This document shows, piece after piece, positions 8,839 through 17,660 of a DNA stretch of 64,000 nt. A program made the translations under genes and the position numbers. Position 1 is the stretch's first letter, and every line of letters starts with the position of its first letter. The notes beneath the pieces were generated by a model. It saw only the letters and a program-made list of their open reading frames with translations, was not told the origin of the DNA and made no database searches. The stretch is from BOKV01 sp049289295 (GTDB taxonomy: Bacteria > Pseudomonadota > Alphaproteobacteria > Rhizobiales > Rhizobiaceae), in NCBI GenBank assembly GCA_049289295.1, contig JBATLL010000099.1:54898-118897 (forward strand). Direction: 5' to 3'.

Positions 8839-9348
8839 TTAGTTGAATTCCTTGCCCTCGTTGCGAAGGAACAGCACGAGGTCCAGCGATGGCGGCTCCC
8901 TGCCGAGAATTGACAGGATTGCATGGGCCTGGCCCCGGTGATGGGTCTGGTGATTGAAGAAATGCGTGAGCGTGGGAGCAAGGCTTTGCGTCGTCAACTG
9001 TGGACTGGTGATCGTCGTGAAGGTGATCTTGCCCAACAGTTCCTCTGGTTCGAGATGCTCCAACCAGCGAATGATGCGCCTGTCTTCCGCCTTGCGCGCT
9101 ATGCGCAGCGACGCCAGATCGCCATGGAGCGTGGCATCAAGCGAGTTGGGATGTTCGCCTTCACCGGTAAAGCGCTTCATCCAGATCCGGTCTGCTACCA
9201 GGATATGGTTGAGCGTTCCGTTCATCGATTTGAAGAACGTGCCAGTGTCGCGATCATATTGCTCGCGTGTCAATCGTGCTGCCTCAGTGTAAACGCGCTC
9301 GTTCGCCCAGCCATTGTAGGCAGCCAGCATCGAGTAGTGGTTCTTCAT
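8839..9348 (-). CDS. DinB family (DNA-damage-inducible-like) metal-binding protein
   Basis: 169-residue four-helix-bundle protein of the DinB/YfiT superfamily. The metal-ligand pattern is visible: His in LNHILVADRIWM (about residue 49) and the HFFNHQTHHRGQ stretch (about 130-141). Members are often thiol-dependent transferases or hydrolases; the substrate here is unknown. The start MKNHYSMLAAYNGWAN is the typical family N-terminus; the longer upstream frame is rejected. Transcribed toward the ABC-F gene and away from ndk. Confidence 0.88.
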   Translation of the reverse strand: MKNHYSMLAAYNGWANERVYTEAARLTREQYDRDTGTFFKSMNGTLNHILVADRIWMKRFTGEGEHPNSLDATLHGDLASLRIARKAEDRRIIRWLEHLEPEELLGKITFTTITSPQLTTQSLAPTLTHFFNHQTHHRGQAHAILSILGREPPSLDLVLFLRNEGKEFN

Positions 9349-9573
9349 GCTTGCGCTCTCCGCGGCACTTGCCGGGGTTTCCCGCTTTGGCGGTGCAAAT
9401 GCGCGGGCAGAATACCAGATGCGCCGGACACGCGCCATGGTGCCCCTGTGTTCGACCGGGCCGCAAGGAGGCATTGGGCTGGCAATTGGGCCACTTGCAG
9501 ACACAGGCCGGTGCGGTTATACAGCGCCGACTTTCAAGAACATCCCTCCCGAAAATAGATGACAGGTGAACAC

Positions 9574-9996
9574 ATGGCCATCGAACGTACCTTCTCGATG
9601 ATCAAACCCGACGCTACGAAACGCAACCTGACCGGTGCCATCACCAAGATGCTTGAAGATGCGGGCCTTCGCGTCGTCGCTTCCAAGCGCGTTTGGATGA
9701 GCCGCCGCGAGGCCGAAGGCTTCTATGCAGTCCACAAGGAACGTCCGTTCTTTGACGAACTGTGCGAATTCATGTCTTCCGCGCCAACCATCGTGCAGGT
9801 CCTGGAGGGCGAAAACGCCATTCTGAAAAACCGCGAAGTCATGGGCGCAACCAACCCGGCAAACGCCGATGAAGGCACCATCCGCAAGACATTCGCGCTG
9901 TCAATCGGTGAAAACTCCGTCCATGGTTCGGATGCTCCCGAAACCGCGGCACAGGAAATCGCCTACTGGTTCTCCGGCACCGAGATCGTCGGCTGA
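9574..9996 (+). CDS. ndk: Nucleoside diphosphate kinase
   Basis: Transfers the gamma phosphate between nucleoside triphosphates and diphosphates to balance NTP pools. 140 residues, the standard bacterial length. The catalytic histidine lies in the conserved NSVHGSDAPETA motif (about 112-123), and the N-terminus AIERTFSMIKPDATKRN is diagnostic. ATG at 9574 is chosen over the in-frame ATG at 9559 because it gives the family start and follows a CAGGTGA ribosome site. A strong terminator follows, so it is probably a single-gene transcript. Confidence 0.98.
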   Translation: MAIERTFSMIKPDATKRNLTGAITKMLEDAGLRVVASKRVWMSRREAEGFYAVHKERPFFDELCEFMSSAPTIVQVLEGENAILKNREVMGATNPANADEGTIRKTFALSIGENSVHGSDAPETAAQEIAYWFSGTEIVG

Positions 9997-10020
9997 AGCT
10001 GCAGCCATCCGCAAGTCATG

Positions 10021-10058
10021 AACCGGGTCCTGCTGTCATGCATGGGCCCGGTTTTTCT
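10021..10058 (+). terminator. Intrinsic terminator of ndk
   Basis: Ten-base stem AACCGGGTCC / GGGCCCGGTT (one G-U pair) with a 13-base loop, followed directly by TTTCTTT. It begins 25 bases after the ndk stop. Confidence 0.85.
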
Positions 10059-10143
10059 TTACTGGTGATTCATCCTTTGCCTTCATCTGATTGCAATTGA
10101 TGGCGAGTATGCTGACAGCACAATCAGCCGGGACCGCCAGTAC

Positions 10144-10803
10144 ATGAACCAGCAGGCCCATCATCCCCATCATAGCCCAGCCGAACGGCTGGCCGACGGC
10201 TTGATGCATGCGGTCGGGATTGCCGCCAGCCTGATCGCAGTTCCCCTTCTTCTGGCTTCGGCATTGCCGGTGGTAGGCTCGGGGACCGGGGTTGCCCTCG
10301 TCATCTACGGCATGGCCATCATCATTCTCTTCATGACTTCCGCTGCCTATCACATGGTTCCCAACCTCGATTGGAAACCGGTGCTCAAGCGCTATGACCA
10401 GGCTGCCATCTTCCTCAAGATCGCTGGGACCTACACGCCGCTGGCCATTCTCCTCGGATCGATCTTTGCCTATCTCTTCCTGGCGTTGATCTGGGTCGTC
10501 GCCCTGGCAGGCGCCATCGCGAAGATCGCGCTGGGACCAAGATTCGAAAAATTCTCCGTTGCCCTCTACCTGCCGCTGGGATGGGCAAGCCTCGTCCTCC
10601 TGTGGCCGATCTTCGCCACCTTGCCAGCGCTTGCATCAGGACTGATCGTTGCCGGTGGCGTGCTTTACACGATCGGCGTTCTGTTCCACATCCGTGAAAA
10701 GCTCGCCTTCCAGAATGCAATCTGGCACGCCTTTGTTCTTGCGGCTTCCGCCTGCCACTTCATGGCCGTATCCAACGCGGCAATGGCGTTTCCTGCGTCG
10801 TGA
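10144..10803 (+). CDS. Hemolysin III / TrhA-type seven-TM membrane protein
   Basis: 219-residue inner-membrane protein of the PAQR/hemolysin III (TrhA) family, with seven hydrophobic segments. The family histidines are visible in the first helix region (ADGLMHAVG), after TM2 (SAAYHMV) and near the C-terminus (WHAFVLAASACHF). Bacterial members have been linked to membrane energetics and fatty-acid metabolism, and the name hemolysin is historical. A His-rich N-terminus (HHPHHS) precedes TM1. It stands alone between the ndk terminator and the nitroreductase. Confidence 0.9.
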   Translation: MNQQAHHPHHSPAERLADGLMHAVGIAASLIAVPLLLASALPVVGSGTGVALVIYGMAIIILFMTSAAYHMVPNLDWKPVLKRYDQAAIFLKIAGTYTPLAILLGSIFAYLFLALIWVVALAGAIAKIALGPRFEKFSVALYLPLGWASLVLLWPIFATLPALASGLIVAGGVLYTIGVLFHIREKLAFQNAIWHAFVLAASACHFMAVSNAAMAFPAS

Positions 10804-10987
10804 GACCCCAGGCCAGTTGCCCGGCCTGAATCAGGACTTCAACCGGCCAACGAGTTGAATCGGAATCACAACTTTCAGAATCGTAAGCTTCACCAACTCT
10901 GGCAAACGCTTGTAATCTAAGCGTTTCTGATGGCATCATCGCGCACAGACCGCAGCTTTGCGCCAATCATGGAAGAGGCATTGTCCC

Positions 10988-11677
10988 ATGTTCCTGAAGG
11001 ATCAGATGAAGTTCGACCCTCTGCCGCTGCCCGACCGTGTGGAGCGCAGCCAGGCAGACATGATCGCACAGTCGCAGGCCTTTCTTTCCTATATGCGCAA
11101 GCGCCACACGGTGCGCGAATTCTCGCCGCGACCAGTGCCGCGTGAAGTCATCGCCAATTGCGTGGCGACCGCTGGAACGGCGCCGTCGGGAGCAAATCAC
11201 CAGCCCTGGCATTTCGTGGCCATATCCGACCCCGCGACCAAATCCGCCATCCGCAAGGCAGCCGAAGAGGAGGAGGAAGCCTTCTATGATGGTGGTGCAG
11301 GCGAGGAGTGGCTGAAGGCCCTGGCTCCCATCGGCACTGGTCCCGAGAAGCCGCACCTGGAAATCGCGCCCTGGCTGATCATCGTTTTCGCGCAGCGCTA
11401 TGGCGAGTTTTCAGATGGCACGCGATACAAGAATTATTATGTGCCGGAGAGCGTTGGCATCGCCACCGGTTTCCTGATCGCGGCGCTGCACAATGCAGGC
11501 CTGTCAGCGTTGACGCACACGCCCAATCCGATGAAATTCCTCAACACGCTTCTGGCGCGCCCGCAGTCTGAAAAGCCGGTGATGATCATCGCCACCGGCA
11601 TTGCTGCACCAGATGCAATCGTGCCTGCAGTCGCCAAGATCAAGAAGCCGCTGGATGAGATCATGACGGTGATCTGA
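10988..11677 (+). CDS. Nitroreductase family flavoprotein (iodotyrosine-deiodinase-like)
   Basis: FMN-dependent oxidoreductase, 229 residues. FMN-binding patterns are clear: RKRHTVREFSPRPVP (phosphate-binding Arg residues, about 38-52), APSGANHQPWHFV (about 66-78) and a C-terminal PVMIIATGIA strand. The N-terminal extension and the NYYVPESVGIATGFLI helix resemble the iodotyrosine deiodinase/BluB-like branch more than NfsA/NfsB. Substrate unknown. The start MFLKDQMKF is chosen over a 10-codon longer version. The stop abuts the stop of the convergent lipoprotein gene with no spacer. Confidence 0.88.
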   Translation: MFLKDQMKFDPLPLPDRVERSQADMIAQSQAFLSYMRKRHTVREFSPRPVPREVIANCVATAGTAPSGANHQPWHFVAISDPATKSAIRKAAEEEEEAFYDGGAGEEWLKALAPIGTGPEKPHLEIAPWLIIVFAQRYGEFSDGTRYKNYYVPESVGIATGFLIAALHNAGLSALTHTPNPMKFLNTLLARPQSEKPVMIIATGIAAPDAIVPAVAKIKKPLDEIMTVI

Positions 11678-12196
11678 TCAGCGATCAGGACAGCCTGCCA
11701 TCGAACCGGCAATAAGATTGCCCGCGTCATCATAGGCCAGCGGATTGCGATCATAGGCAGGACCAATTACCGGTGCCGTGGCGGGAAGGACGGATTGGTC
11801 GAGGTTGGAACTTGCCGTCCCGGTGATCTCCTGCAGTTCCTCGCCGCTGTCATTCGTCACCTTGATCGTGAAAGCGTATGGCCGGTCCTTGCGCACGCAT
11901 TTGAGCGGCCGGCTTTCAAGCGCAATCCGGCTGGCACCTGGATGGACCGTTTGTCTTTGCTGGATCGCTTCGCCGCCCTGCGGATTTTCAAAGGACACCG
12001 AGACAAGCAGCGTTTCATCCAGTGGCCGCATCGGCTGCAGGGTGAAAAGCAGGGTCGCCTGTGCCTGGCGATAGTTGAAGACGAAAAGATGCCCGGTCAG
12101 TTCCAGTGGTCCAGCTTCGCGCTCGCGCTGGCAGGCGGTTGCAAGCACAAGCAATGCAGCAAGGACAGGCATGACAAGGAGCTGCGAGCGGCTCAC
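11678..12196 (-). CDS. Unknown lipoprotein, translationally coupled to CGNR gene
   Basis: 172 residues starting at GTG, which overlaps the stop of the CGNR gene as GTGA. The N-terminus VSRSQLLVMPVLAALLVLATAC is a lipoprotein-type signal with a plausible lipobox (LATAC, Cys at residue 22). The rest is polar and beta-rich with no domain I recognise, and carries two further cysteines (in LKCVRK and close to the end, GCPDR). The upstream in-frame extension to 12349 lies inside the CGNR gene and is rejected. Coupling to a regulator suggests a related role, but that is inference. Confidence 0.7.
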   Translation of the reverse strand: MSRSQLLVMPVLAALLVLATACQREREAGPLELTGHLFVFNYRQAQATLLFTLQPMRPLDETLLVSVSFENPQGGEAIQQRQTVHPGASRIALESRPLKCVRKDRPYAFTIKVTNDSGEELQEITGTASSNLDQSVLPATAPVIGPAYDRNPLAYDDAGNLIAGSMAGCPDR

Positions 12197-12762
12197 GACG
12201 CTGCCTCCATCCGCTTGCGATGGTAGTGCCGTCTTGCCTTGTTGCGATTGCCGCAGATCGTCATGTCGCACCAGGTGCGGCTGCGGTTGCGACTGCGGTC
12301 GATGAACAGCCAGCCGCAATTGACGCAAAGCTTGATCCTTCCAGCCCACCGGCCCTGGCGCTCATCCATCGCCAGCTTGAGGGCGGAAAGAGCTGCGGCG
12401 CCATCAATTCGGTCCCCCGCAATGCTCGTGTCAGCAAGGATATCGCCACACAGGCACGCAAGTTCGCCCAACGATTGGCTGGATAGAGTCTCGCCAAGCG
12501 CGATCTGCCGGAAGTATCGGTCTGAAACTTCCCGCAAATGCAGCAACCTGGCGGCGGCACGGGCTGGCAGGCCAGAAAAATCAGGGCCTTCACGGCATTC
12601 TTCACACCACAGGCTCGCCGCCTCGGCAAATCGGTTGATATCGCCAATATCCGCGAGCCTGTCCCGGCGCCGCTGCGGGTCGGCACGCAGGATGACCGTG
12701 TTGGCAAGGTCTAACACCAGCGTGCCGCCGGAAAAGCGGTGTTTTGTCCAGACGAATGTCAT
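12193..12762 (-). CDS. CGNR zinc-finger, ABATE-domain transcriptional regulator
   Basis: 189 residues. The N-terminal ABATE-type (stress-induced RNA-binding-like) domain includes the typical LVLDLANTV pattern near residue 15. The C-terminal CGNR zinc finger shows CVNCGWLF followed by RTWCDMTICGNRNKARRHY, giving the C-x2-C...C-x4-C ligands and the name-giving CGNR residues. These proteins are usually DNA-binding regulators. ATG at 12762 is chosen; a TATAAT-like box sits only about 8 bases upstream of it (12770-12775), so the transcript may be nearly leaderless. Divergent from the LivH-like permease, with an inverted repeat between them. Confidence 0.88.
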   Translation of the reverse strand: MTFVWTKHRFSGGTLVLDLANTVILRADPQRRRDRLADIGDINRFAEAASLWCEECREGPDFSGLPARAAARLLHLREVSDRYFRQIALGETLSSQSLGELACLCGDILADTSIAGDRIDGAAALSALKLAMDERQGRWAGRIKLCVNCGWLFIDRSRNRSRTWCDMTICGNRNKARRHYHRKRMEAAS

Positions 12763-12792
12763 GCATGCAATTATAACTGACAAAACCGAATT

Positions 12793-12815
12793 AACCAGTT
12801 AGAATTGCACTGGTT
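12793..12815. promoter_or_regulatory. Inverted repeat between CGNR regulator and permease (candidate operator)
   Basis: Seven-base arms AACCAGT and ACTGGTT around a nine-base spacer, 5 bases upstream of the permease ATG and about 30 bases from the CGNR ATG. Position between a regulator and a divergent gene fits an operator; binding is inference. Confidence 0.4.
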
Positions 12816-12820
12816 GTCCC

Positions 12821-13720
12821 ATGGCCTATTTCGCCCAGCAAATCCTGAATGGCGTGCATGTCGGTGCAATATATGCGCTGCTGGCATTCGGCTATGCACT
12901 CGCCCATGGTGTCCTGCGAAGGGCGAGCTTCCTGCATGGTGCCTTGTTCGCCTTTTCCGGCCAGATCACGGTCTATGCCACTGCATTCGGCTGGACGAGC
13001 CTCTTTTTGATCTATCCTGCCGCCCTGGCGCTGGGTGCGTTCGTGACCATCCTGCTCACGCTTGGTGTTGCCTGGTACACCAGCAGCACCATCCTGGAGC
13101 GCGTGCGCCATGCCTCCCCGAACATGACAATTGCCGTTTCCCTCGGTCTGATGATCGTGTTGATGGAAGGCGTGCGGCTTGCAGCAGGCAACTGGTCGCC
13201 CTGGCTCGCACCGTTCTGGAACCGGGTCATTATCCTTGGTGGCGCAGATTTCACGATCACCACGACCCCCATCAAGCTGGCCATTACCGCCATTTCAGCT
13301 GCGACAATTACCCTTTCGGCCATTCTCCTGGCCCGCACCAGCGCGGGGCGGGTGTGGAATGCGACTTGCCAGGACGAAGCGGCGGCAATGCTCATGGGCG
13401 TGAATGTCCGCAAGGTCTTTGTCCTGTCGATGGTTTTCGCCGGCGGGCTGGCTGCTATCGCAGGAATTCTCGCCGCCTGGCACTATGGGAACATGGATTT
13501 CTCGACTGGCCTTGCCTTTGCGGTGAAGGTTCTGTTCCTCACGTCACTTGGCGGACTGTCCACGCCACTGGCAGCAAGCCTCGGAGGGCTGGCAATCGGC
13601 ATATTCGAAAATCTCTGGGATGGCTGGTTTCCCGCCATGTGGCGCGACGCGGCCACCTATTGTCTGCTCGCAGCACTGCTCATTGCTTCGCGGCGCAGCC
13701 GCTATTCGAATTACAGGTGA
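12821..13720 (+). CDS. LivH-type ABC transporter permease (branched-chain amino acid family)
   Basis: 299-residue inner-membrane permease with about eight hydrophobic segments. N-terminus QQILNGVHVGAIYALLAFGYALAHGVLRRASFLHGALF is the standard LivH pattern (key: GxxxALxAxGxxLxxGVxxxxxxxHG). The cytoplasmic EAA-like loop appears as RVWNATCQDEAAAMLMGVNVRKVFVLS (about residues 178-204), which is the coupling region for the ATPase. No LivM, LivF/LivG ATPase or binding protein is next to it, so partners must be elsewhere or it is a relic. It precedes the molybdenum hydroxylase genes on the same strand by 336 bases, which hints at uptake of a related substrate. Confidence 0.85.
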   Translation: MAYFAQQILNGVHVGAIYALLAFGYALAHGVLRRASFLHGALFAFSGQITVYATAFGWTSLFLIYPAALALGAFVTILLTLGVAWYTSSTILERVRHASPNMTIAVSLGLMIVLMEGVRLAAGNWSPWLAPFWNRVIILGGADFTITTTPIKLAITAISAATITLSAILLARTSAGRVWNATCQDEAAAMLMGVNVRKVFVLSMVFAGGLAAIAGILAAWHYGNMDFSTGLAFAVKVLFLTSLGGLSTPLAASLGGLAIGIFENLWDGWFPAMWRDAATYCLLAALLIASRRSRYSNYR

Positions 13721-14056
13721 AGGTGTTCGGGTGGCGCGCTCCCGAACGGTCTTCGGCCAGGGACAGACGGCAATTTGTTCGCCAGCTTTTTGCATCTGCG
13801 CTGGCGCAAGCGGAACATGTTGGAGTAAGACGGCTATTGCCTGACAGGTGGCGCGCTCACTATTCTTGCGGTTCCAGCCATCCGGTTCGGTTATTTGACA
13901 AGATCAGGTCGCGAATGCGCGCTCGCCGGGCGGCCGGATATGAGAAATTCGAGGCGAATGGGCGATTGCGCCCACTGGCCTTTACAGGCTGACTGGGAAA
14001 GCGGATCGGAGGATCGGCCCTCGTCGCAATAGCCGAACGACAAGACAGGAGATGAC
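13721..14056. other. Gene-free stretch between permease and hydroxylase genes
   Basis: 336 bases with no convincing gene. A hairpin at 13725-13747 (GTTCGGG / CCCGAAC, nine-base loop) follows the permease stop but lacks a T-run, so it is at best a weak terminator. A purine-rich ribosome site (AGACAGGAG) lies just before the 14057 start. No promoter can be named with confidence. Confidence 0.35.
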
Positions 14057-14935
14057 ATGCGATATCACACGCCGGCAACATTCGAGGATGCTTCCCGCAT
14101 TGCTGCATCGGCTTCGGGCGTCACGCGTTTTCTGGCCGGTGGCACGGATGTGCTGGTGCAGATGCGTTCTGGCATGGTTACCCCCGATGACCTGATCGAC
14201 ATCAAGAAGATACCGGGCGTGCATGACATTGCCCGGACGGCCGATGGCGGCTGGCGAATCGGCGCAGCCGTGTCGGGCGCAAGCATGGGCGAACACACGG
14301 ACCTTTGCCGGGACTGGCCGGGCGTGGTCGAGGGCATGAACCTTGTCGGCTCCACCCAGGTTCAGGGCAGGGCAACACTGGCAGGCAATCTTTGCAACGG
14401 TTCACCGGCTGCTGACAGCGTTCCGGGTCTTGTCGCGGCCGGCGCAACCGTCACGCTCGTCGGACCGCAGGGCAAACGGGAACTGGCAGTCGAGGATGTG
14501 CCAACTGGTCCGGGAAGAACGGCGCTCAAGCCGGGCGAAGTGATCGCTGCGATCAGCTTGCCGGCGCGCGGCAATGCTGCAGGCGATGCCTATCTGCGCT
14601 TCATCCCCCGCACCGAGATGGATATCGCCGTCGTTGGTTGCGCTGTCAGCCTTCGTCTTGATGGTGCCAGGATTTCTGAAGCGCGAGTGGCGCTTGGCGC
14701 TATTGCACCAACTGTGGTTCTGGTTGCTGACGCGGCCAGGGCAATCATTGGCACGAGCCTTGACGACCAGGCGCTGGCGGCACTGACAAAAGCTGCCGAA
14801 GCGGCCTGCAAGCCGATAAACGACAAGCGCGGTACCATCGAGTTTCGCACGGAAGTGGCTGGCGTGCTGGCCCGCAGGGCAGCGCGCATTGCCTATGATC
14901 GTGCACAGATACGTATGAGTGGAGCGAAAAGTTGA
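14057..14935 (+). CDS. Molybdenum hydroxylase FAD-binding (medium) subunit
   Basis: Electron-transfer subunit of a xanthine-dehydrogenase-family molybdenum hydroxylase, 292 residues. FAD-binding patterns FLAGGTDVLVQM (about 30-41) and TLAGNLCNGSPAADSVPGL (about 111-129) match the CoxM/HcrB family. The first and second halves form the FAD-binding lobes, and the C-terminal ~100 residues are the CO_deh_flav_C domain. First gene of an M-S-L ordered operon; its TGA overlaps the TTG start of the iron-sulfur subunit. Confidence 0.93.
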   Translation: MRYHTPATFEDASRIAASASGVTRFLAGGTDVLVQMRSGMVTPDDLIDIKKIPGVHDIARTADGGWRIGAAVSGASMGEHTDLCRDWPGVVEGMNLVGSTQVQGRATLAGNLCNGSPAADSVPGLVAAGATVTLVGPQGKRELAVEDVPTGPGRTALKPGEVIAAISLPARGNAAGDAYLRFIPRTEMDIAVVGCAVSLRLDGARISEARVALGAIAPTVVLVADAARAIIGTSLDDQALAALTKAAEAACKPINDKRGTIEFRTEVAGVLARRAARIAYDRAQIRMSGAKS

Positions 14936-15411
14936 GCAAGATACATGTAACGACAACCGTCAACGGCGAGACGGTCGAGTTCCTCACCGATCCGCGGGAA
15001 ACCCTGCTGGACTGCCTGCGTGACCGACTTGGCATGACCGGCTCGAAGGAAGGCTGCGGCACCGGCGACTGCGGAGCCTGTTCGGTGACGCTCGATGGCG
15101 TCCTCGTCAGTTCCTGTCTCGTGCTCGGCGTTGAAGCCGAAGGCAAGAAGATCGACACCGTCGAGGGCATGGCCAACGGCGGCGAACTGCATCCCTTGCA
15201 GCGCAAGTTCATCGAACATGCAGCACTTCAGTGCGGTTTCTGCACACCGGGATTTCTCGTGGCGGCCAAGGCGCTGCTCGAACAGAACAACAATCCCACT
15301 GAAACCGAAGTGCGCTACTGGCTGGCCGGCAACCTTTGCCGTTGCACCGGCTATGACAAGATCGTCCGCGCGGTGCTGGACGCCGCTGCTGAAATGAGGG
15401 GAGCTGCGTGA
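14932..15411 (+). CDS. Molybdenum hydroxylase [2Fe-2S] (small) subunit
   Basis: Small subunit carrying two [2Fe-2S] clusters, 159 residues. The plant-ferredoxin-type cluster uses GCGTGDCGACSV plus the later Cys in SSCLVLG; the second, helical domain shows QCGFCTPGF and NLCRCTGY. Both sets are complete. Start is TTG, overlapping the upstream stop by four bases (TTGA). Electrons pass from the molybdenum site through these clusters to FAD. Confidence 0.95.
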   Translation: MSKIHVTTTVNGETVEFLTDPRETLLDCLRDRLGMTGSKEGCGTGDCGACSVTLDGVLVSSCLVLGVEAEGKKIDTVEGMANGGELHPLQRKFIEHAALQCGFCTPGFLVAAKALLEQNNNPTETEVRYWLAGNLCRCTGYDKIVRAVLDAAAEMRGAA

Positions 15412-17660
15412 TGAACAAGGTGGAACGCATTGAAGGGTTCAAGCTCGTTGGAACCCGTCCCGACCGACCCGACGGCCTCGACAAGGTTACGGGCCGCGCC
15501 CGCTATGGTGCCGATATCCAGGCACCGAACATGCTGCACGCAGCCGTTGTTCGCTCGCCGCATGCCCATGCACGCATTGTCCGGATCAACACGTCGAAGG
15601 CCGAAGCGCTGGACGGCGTAAAGGCAATCGTCACACGCGCCGATCTTCCCACCGGCCTTACCGGTGAGGACTGGAACCTGCAGGAAAACACGCTTGCTGG
15701 CGACGTTGCGCTTTATGACGGCCATGCGGTGGCCGCTGTTGCCGCGACCTCGGCACTGCTTGCGCAGGATGCCGCTCGGCTGATCGAGGTCGAGTATGAA
15801 GTGCTTCCCCATGTCATTGATGTGGACGATGCGATACGCGCCGATGCACCGGCTATCCGTCCCGGAGCAGCGGATCACTCCGTTCCGGAAGGCTCGCCTG
15901 CCAACATAGTGCGCCAGATCGAATTCGGCCATGGCGATGTCGAAGCGGGATTTGCCGCAGCCGATCTCGTCATGGAGCGCACCTACAAGACGGAAGCAAC
16001 ACACCAGGGCTATATTGAACCGCACGCCTGTCTTGGCCAGCTCGGCGAGGACGGCAAGGGCGAGATGTGGGTTTGCACCCAGGGACACTGGTTCATCCGC
16101 CGCATGTGCACGGCGGTGCTCGGCCTCGAGGCTTCGCAGTTGCGCGTCACACCGTCGGAAATCGGCGGTGGCTTTGGTGGCAAGACCACGATCTTCATGG
16201 AACCGCTTGCCCTTGCGCTCAGCCGCAAGGCGGGAGGGCGTCCGGTCAAGCTGGTGATGAGCCGCTCCGAAGTGCTTCGGGCAACCGGTCCCACTGCGTC
16301 TGCTTCAATGGACGTCAAGATCGGAATGAAGAAGGACGGCAGCATCACCGCAGGAAGAGCGGAATTCCGCATGCAGGGTGGTGCCTTCCCCGGTGCGCCG
16401 GTCGACTTTGGCCTCTACTGCGCCTTTGCGCCCTACAAGATGCCGGCACTCGCGGCCATCGGCTATGACGTCCTGGCCAACCGGCCGAAATGCGCAGCCT
16501 ACCGCGCGCCGGGTTCCCCAATGGGTGCCTATGCGGTTGAAAGCCTTGTTGACGAGATGTGCCGTGAACTGGGTCTCGATGCTCTCGAGGTGCGCATGAA
16601 GAACGCGGTCAGGGAAGGCGACACAGCCGCCTATGGACCGAAGTTTGGCAGCATCGGCCTTGTGGAGGTTCTGGAGGCAACCAAAGCCCATCCAAATCTC
16701 GCCCAGCCGCTCGGACCCAATCAGGGCAGGGGTATTGCCAGCGGCTACTGGTTCAACCATGGCGGCGAAACCTCGGTCTCAATGGCCATTTCGGAGGATG
16801 GAACGGCTCAGGTCTCCATCGGCACTCCCGATATCGGTGGCCTGCGGGCATCCATTGCGCTGATGACAGCGGAAACCCTCGGCATCCCTTACGAAGATGT
16901 CCGCGTGAATGTTGTCGAAACCGGCGCGCTTGGCGTGAACGAGCCCACCCATGGCAGCCGTGCGACGTTCGCCAGCGGCAAGGCAGCGGTGGAAGCGGCA
17001 GGTCATGCCATCAAGGAAATGTGCAGGCGCGCGGCCAAGGAATGGGGCATCGATCCCGAAGCCGTGGAATGGGCAAACGGAGCGGCACGTCCCGCCGGGC
17101 CAAATGCTGGCAAGTTCAAGCCGATGACGATTGCTGAAATTGCAGCGAACATGGGCACGACTGGTGGGCCGATTTCAGGGCATCACGAGTCGGTTCCCGG
17201 TGGCGTTGGCGCAAGTTTCGGCACCCATGTCGTGGATGTCGAGGTTGATCCCGAAACAGGGCGCACGACGATCCTGCGCTACCTTGTCGTCCAGGATGCC
17301 GGTCGTGCCATCCATCCATCCTATGTCGAGGGGCAGTATCAGGGTGGTGCCGTGCAGGGTATCGGCTGGGCGCTGAACGAGGAATATGTCTACGGCAAGG
17401 ATGGCCGTATGCAGAATCCCATCTTCCTCGACTACCGTGTACCCGTCGCTTCGGATCTGCCGATGATCGACACCGTCATTGTCGAAGTTCCGAACCCCGG
17501 ACACCCCTACGGTGTGCGCGGCGTGGGAGAGACCGGCATCACGCCGCCTCTGCCAGCGATTGCAAACGCCATACATGCCGCGACCGGAACGCGACTGCGC
17601 CACCTGCCAATGTCGCCGCCGAAAATCCTCGCTGCCATGAAAGCGGCCCGCAATGGTTGA
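15411..17660 (+). CDS. Molybdenum hydroxylase catalytic (molybdopterin) subunit
   Basis: 749-residue catalytic subunit binding molybdopterin cytosine dinucleotide. N-terminal a/b hammerhead domain (RPDGLDKVTGRARYGADI, residues about 20-37), Mo-binding motifs IGGGFGGKT near 250, AYRAPGSPMGAYAVESL near 364, and the C-terminal GVRGVGETG loop near 703 with the expected catalytic glutamate. It lacks the AYxCSFR active-site loop of form I CO dehydrogenase and the AYRGAGR of form II, so it is not a CO oxidiser by that criterion. Substrate unknown; aromatic or N-heterocyclic compounds are family possibilities. ATG at 15411 overlaps the upstream stop by one base; GTG at 15408 is an alternative. Confidence 0.93.
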   Translation: MNKVERIEGFKLVGTRPDRPDGLDKVTGRARYGADIQAPNMLHAAVVRSPHAHARIVRINTSKAEALDGVKAIVTRADLPTGLTGEDWNLQENTLAGDVALYDGHAVAAVAATSALLAQDAARLIEVEYEVLPHVIDVDDAIRADAPAIRPGAADHSVPEGSPANIVRQIEFGHGDVEAGFAAADLVMERTYKTEATHQGYIEPHACLGQLGEDGKGEMWVCTQGHWFIRRMCTAVLGLEASQLRVTPSEIGGGFGGKTTIFMEPLALALSRKAGGRPVKLVMSRSEVLRATGPTASASMDVKIGMKKDGSITAGRAEFRMQGGAFPGAPVDFGLYCAFAPYKMPALAAIGYDVLANRPKCAAYRAPGSPMGAYAVESLVDEMCRELGLDALEVRMKNAVREGDTAAYGPKFGSIGLVEVLEATKAHPNLAQPLGPNQGRGIASGYWFNHGGETSVSMAISEDGTAQVSIGTPDIGGLRASIALMTAETLGIPYEDVRVNVVETGALGVNEPTHGSRATFASGKAAVEAAGHAIKEMCRRAAKEWGIDPEAVEWANGAARPAGPNAGKFKPMTIAEIAANMGTTGGPISGHHESVPGGVGASFGTHVVDVEVDPETGRTTILRYLVVQDAGRAIHPSYVEGQYQGGAVQGIGWALNEEYVYGKDGRMQNPIFLDYRVPVASDLPMIDTVIVEVPNPGHPYGVRGVGETGITPPLPAIANAIHAATGTRLRHLPMSPPKILAAMKAARNG

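Noticed and set aside
12805..13992. 395-residue open frame on the + strand over the permease
   Set aside because: It overlaps the LivH-like permease in another frame and has a cysteine- and arginine-rich sequence without any fold pattern.
14057..17660. Aerobic CO dehydrogenase (CoxMSL)
   Set aside because: Order and subunit types fit, but the catalytic subunit lacks the AYxCSFR loop, and no CoxD/CoxE/CoxF genes are adjacent.
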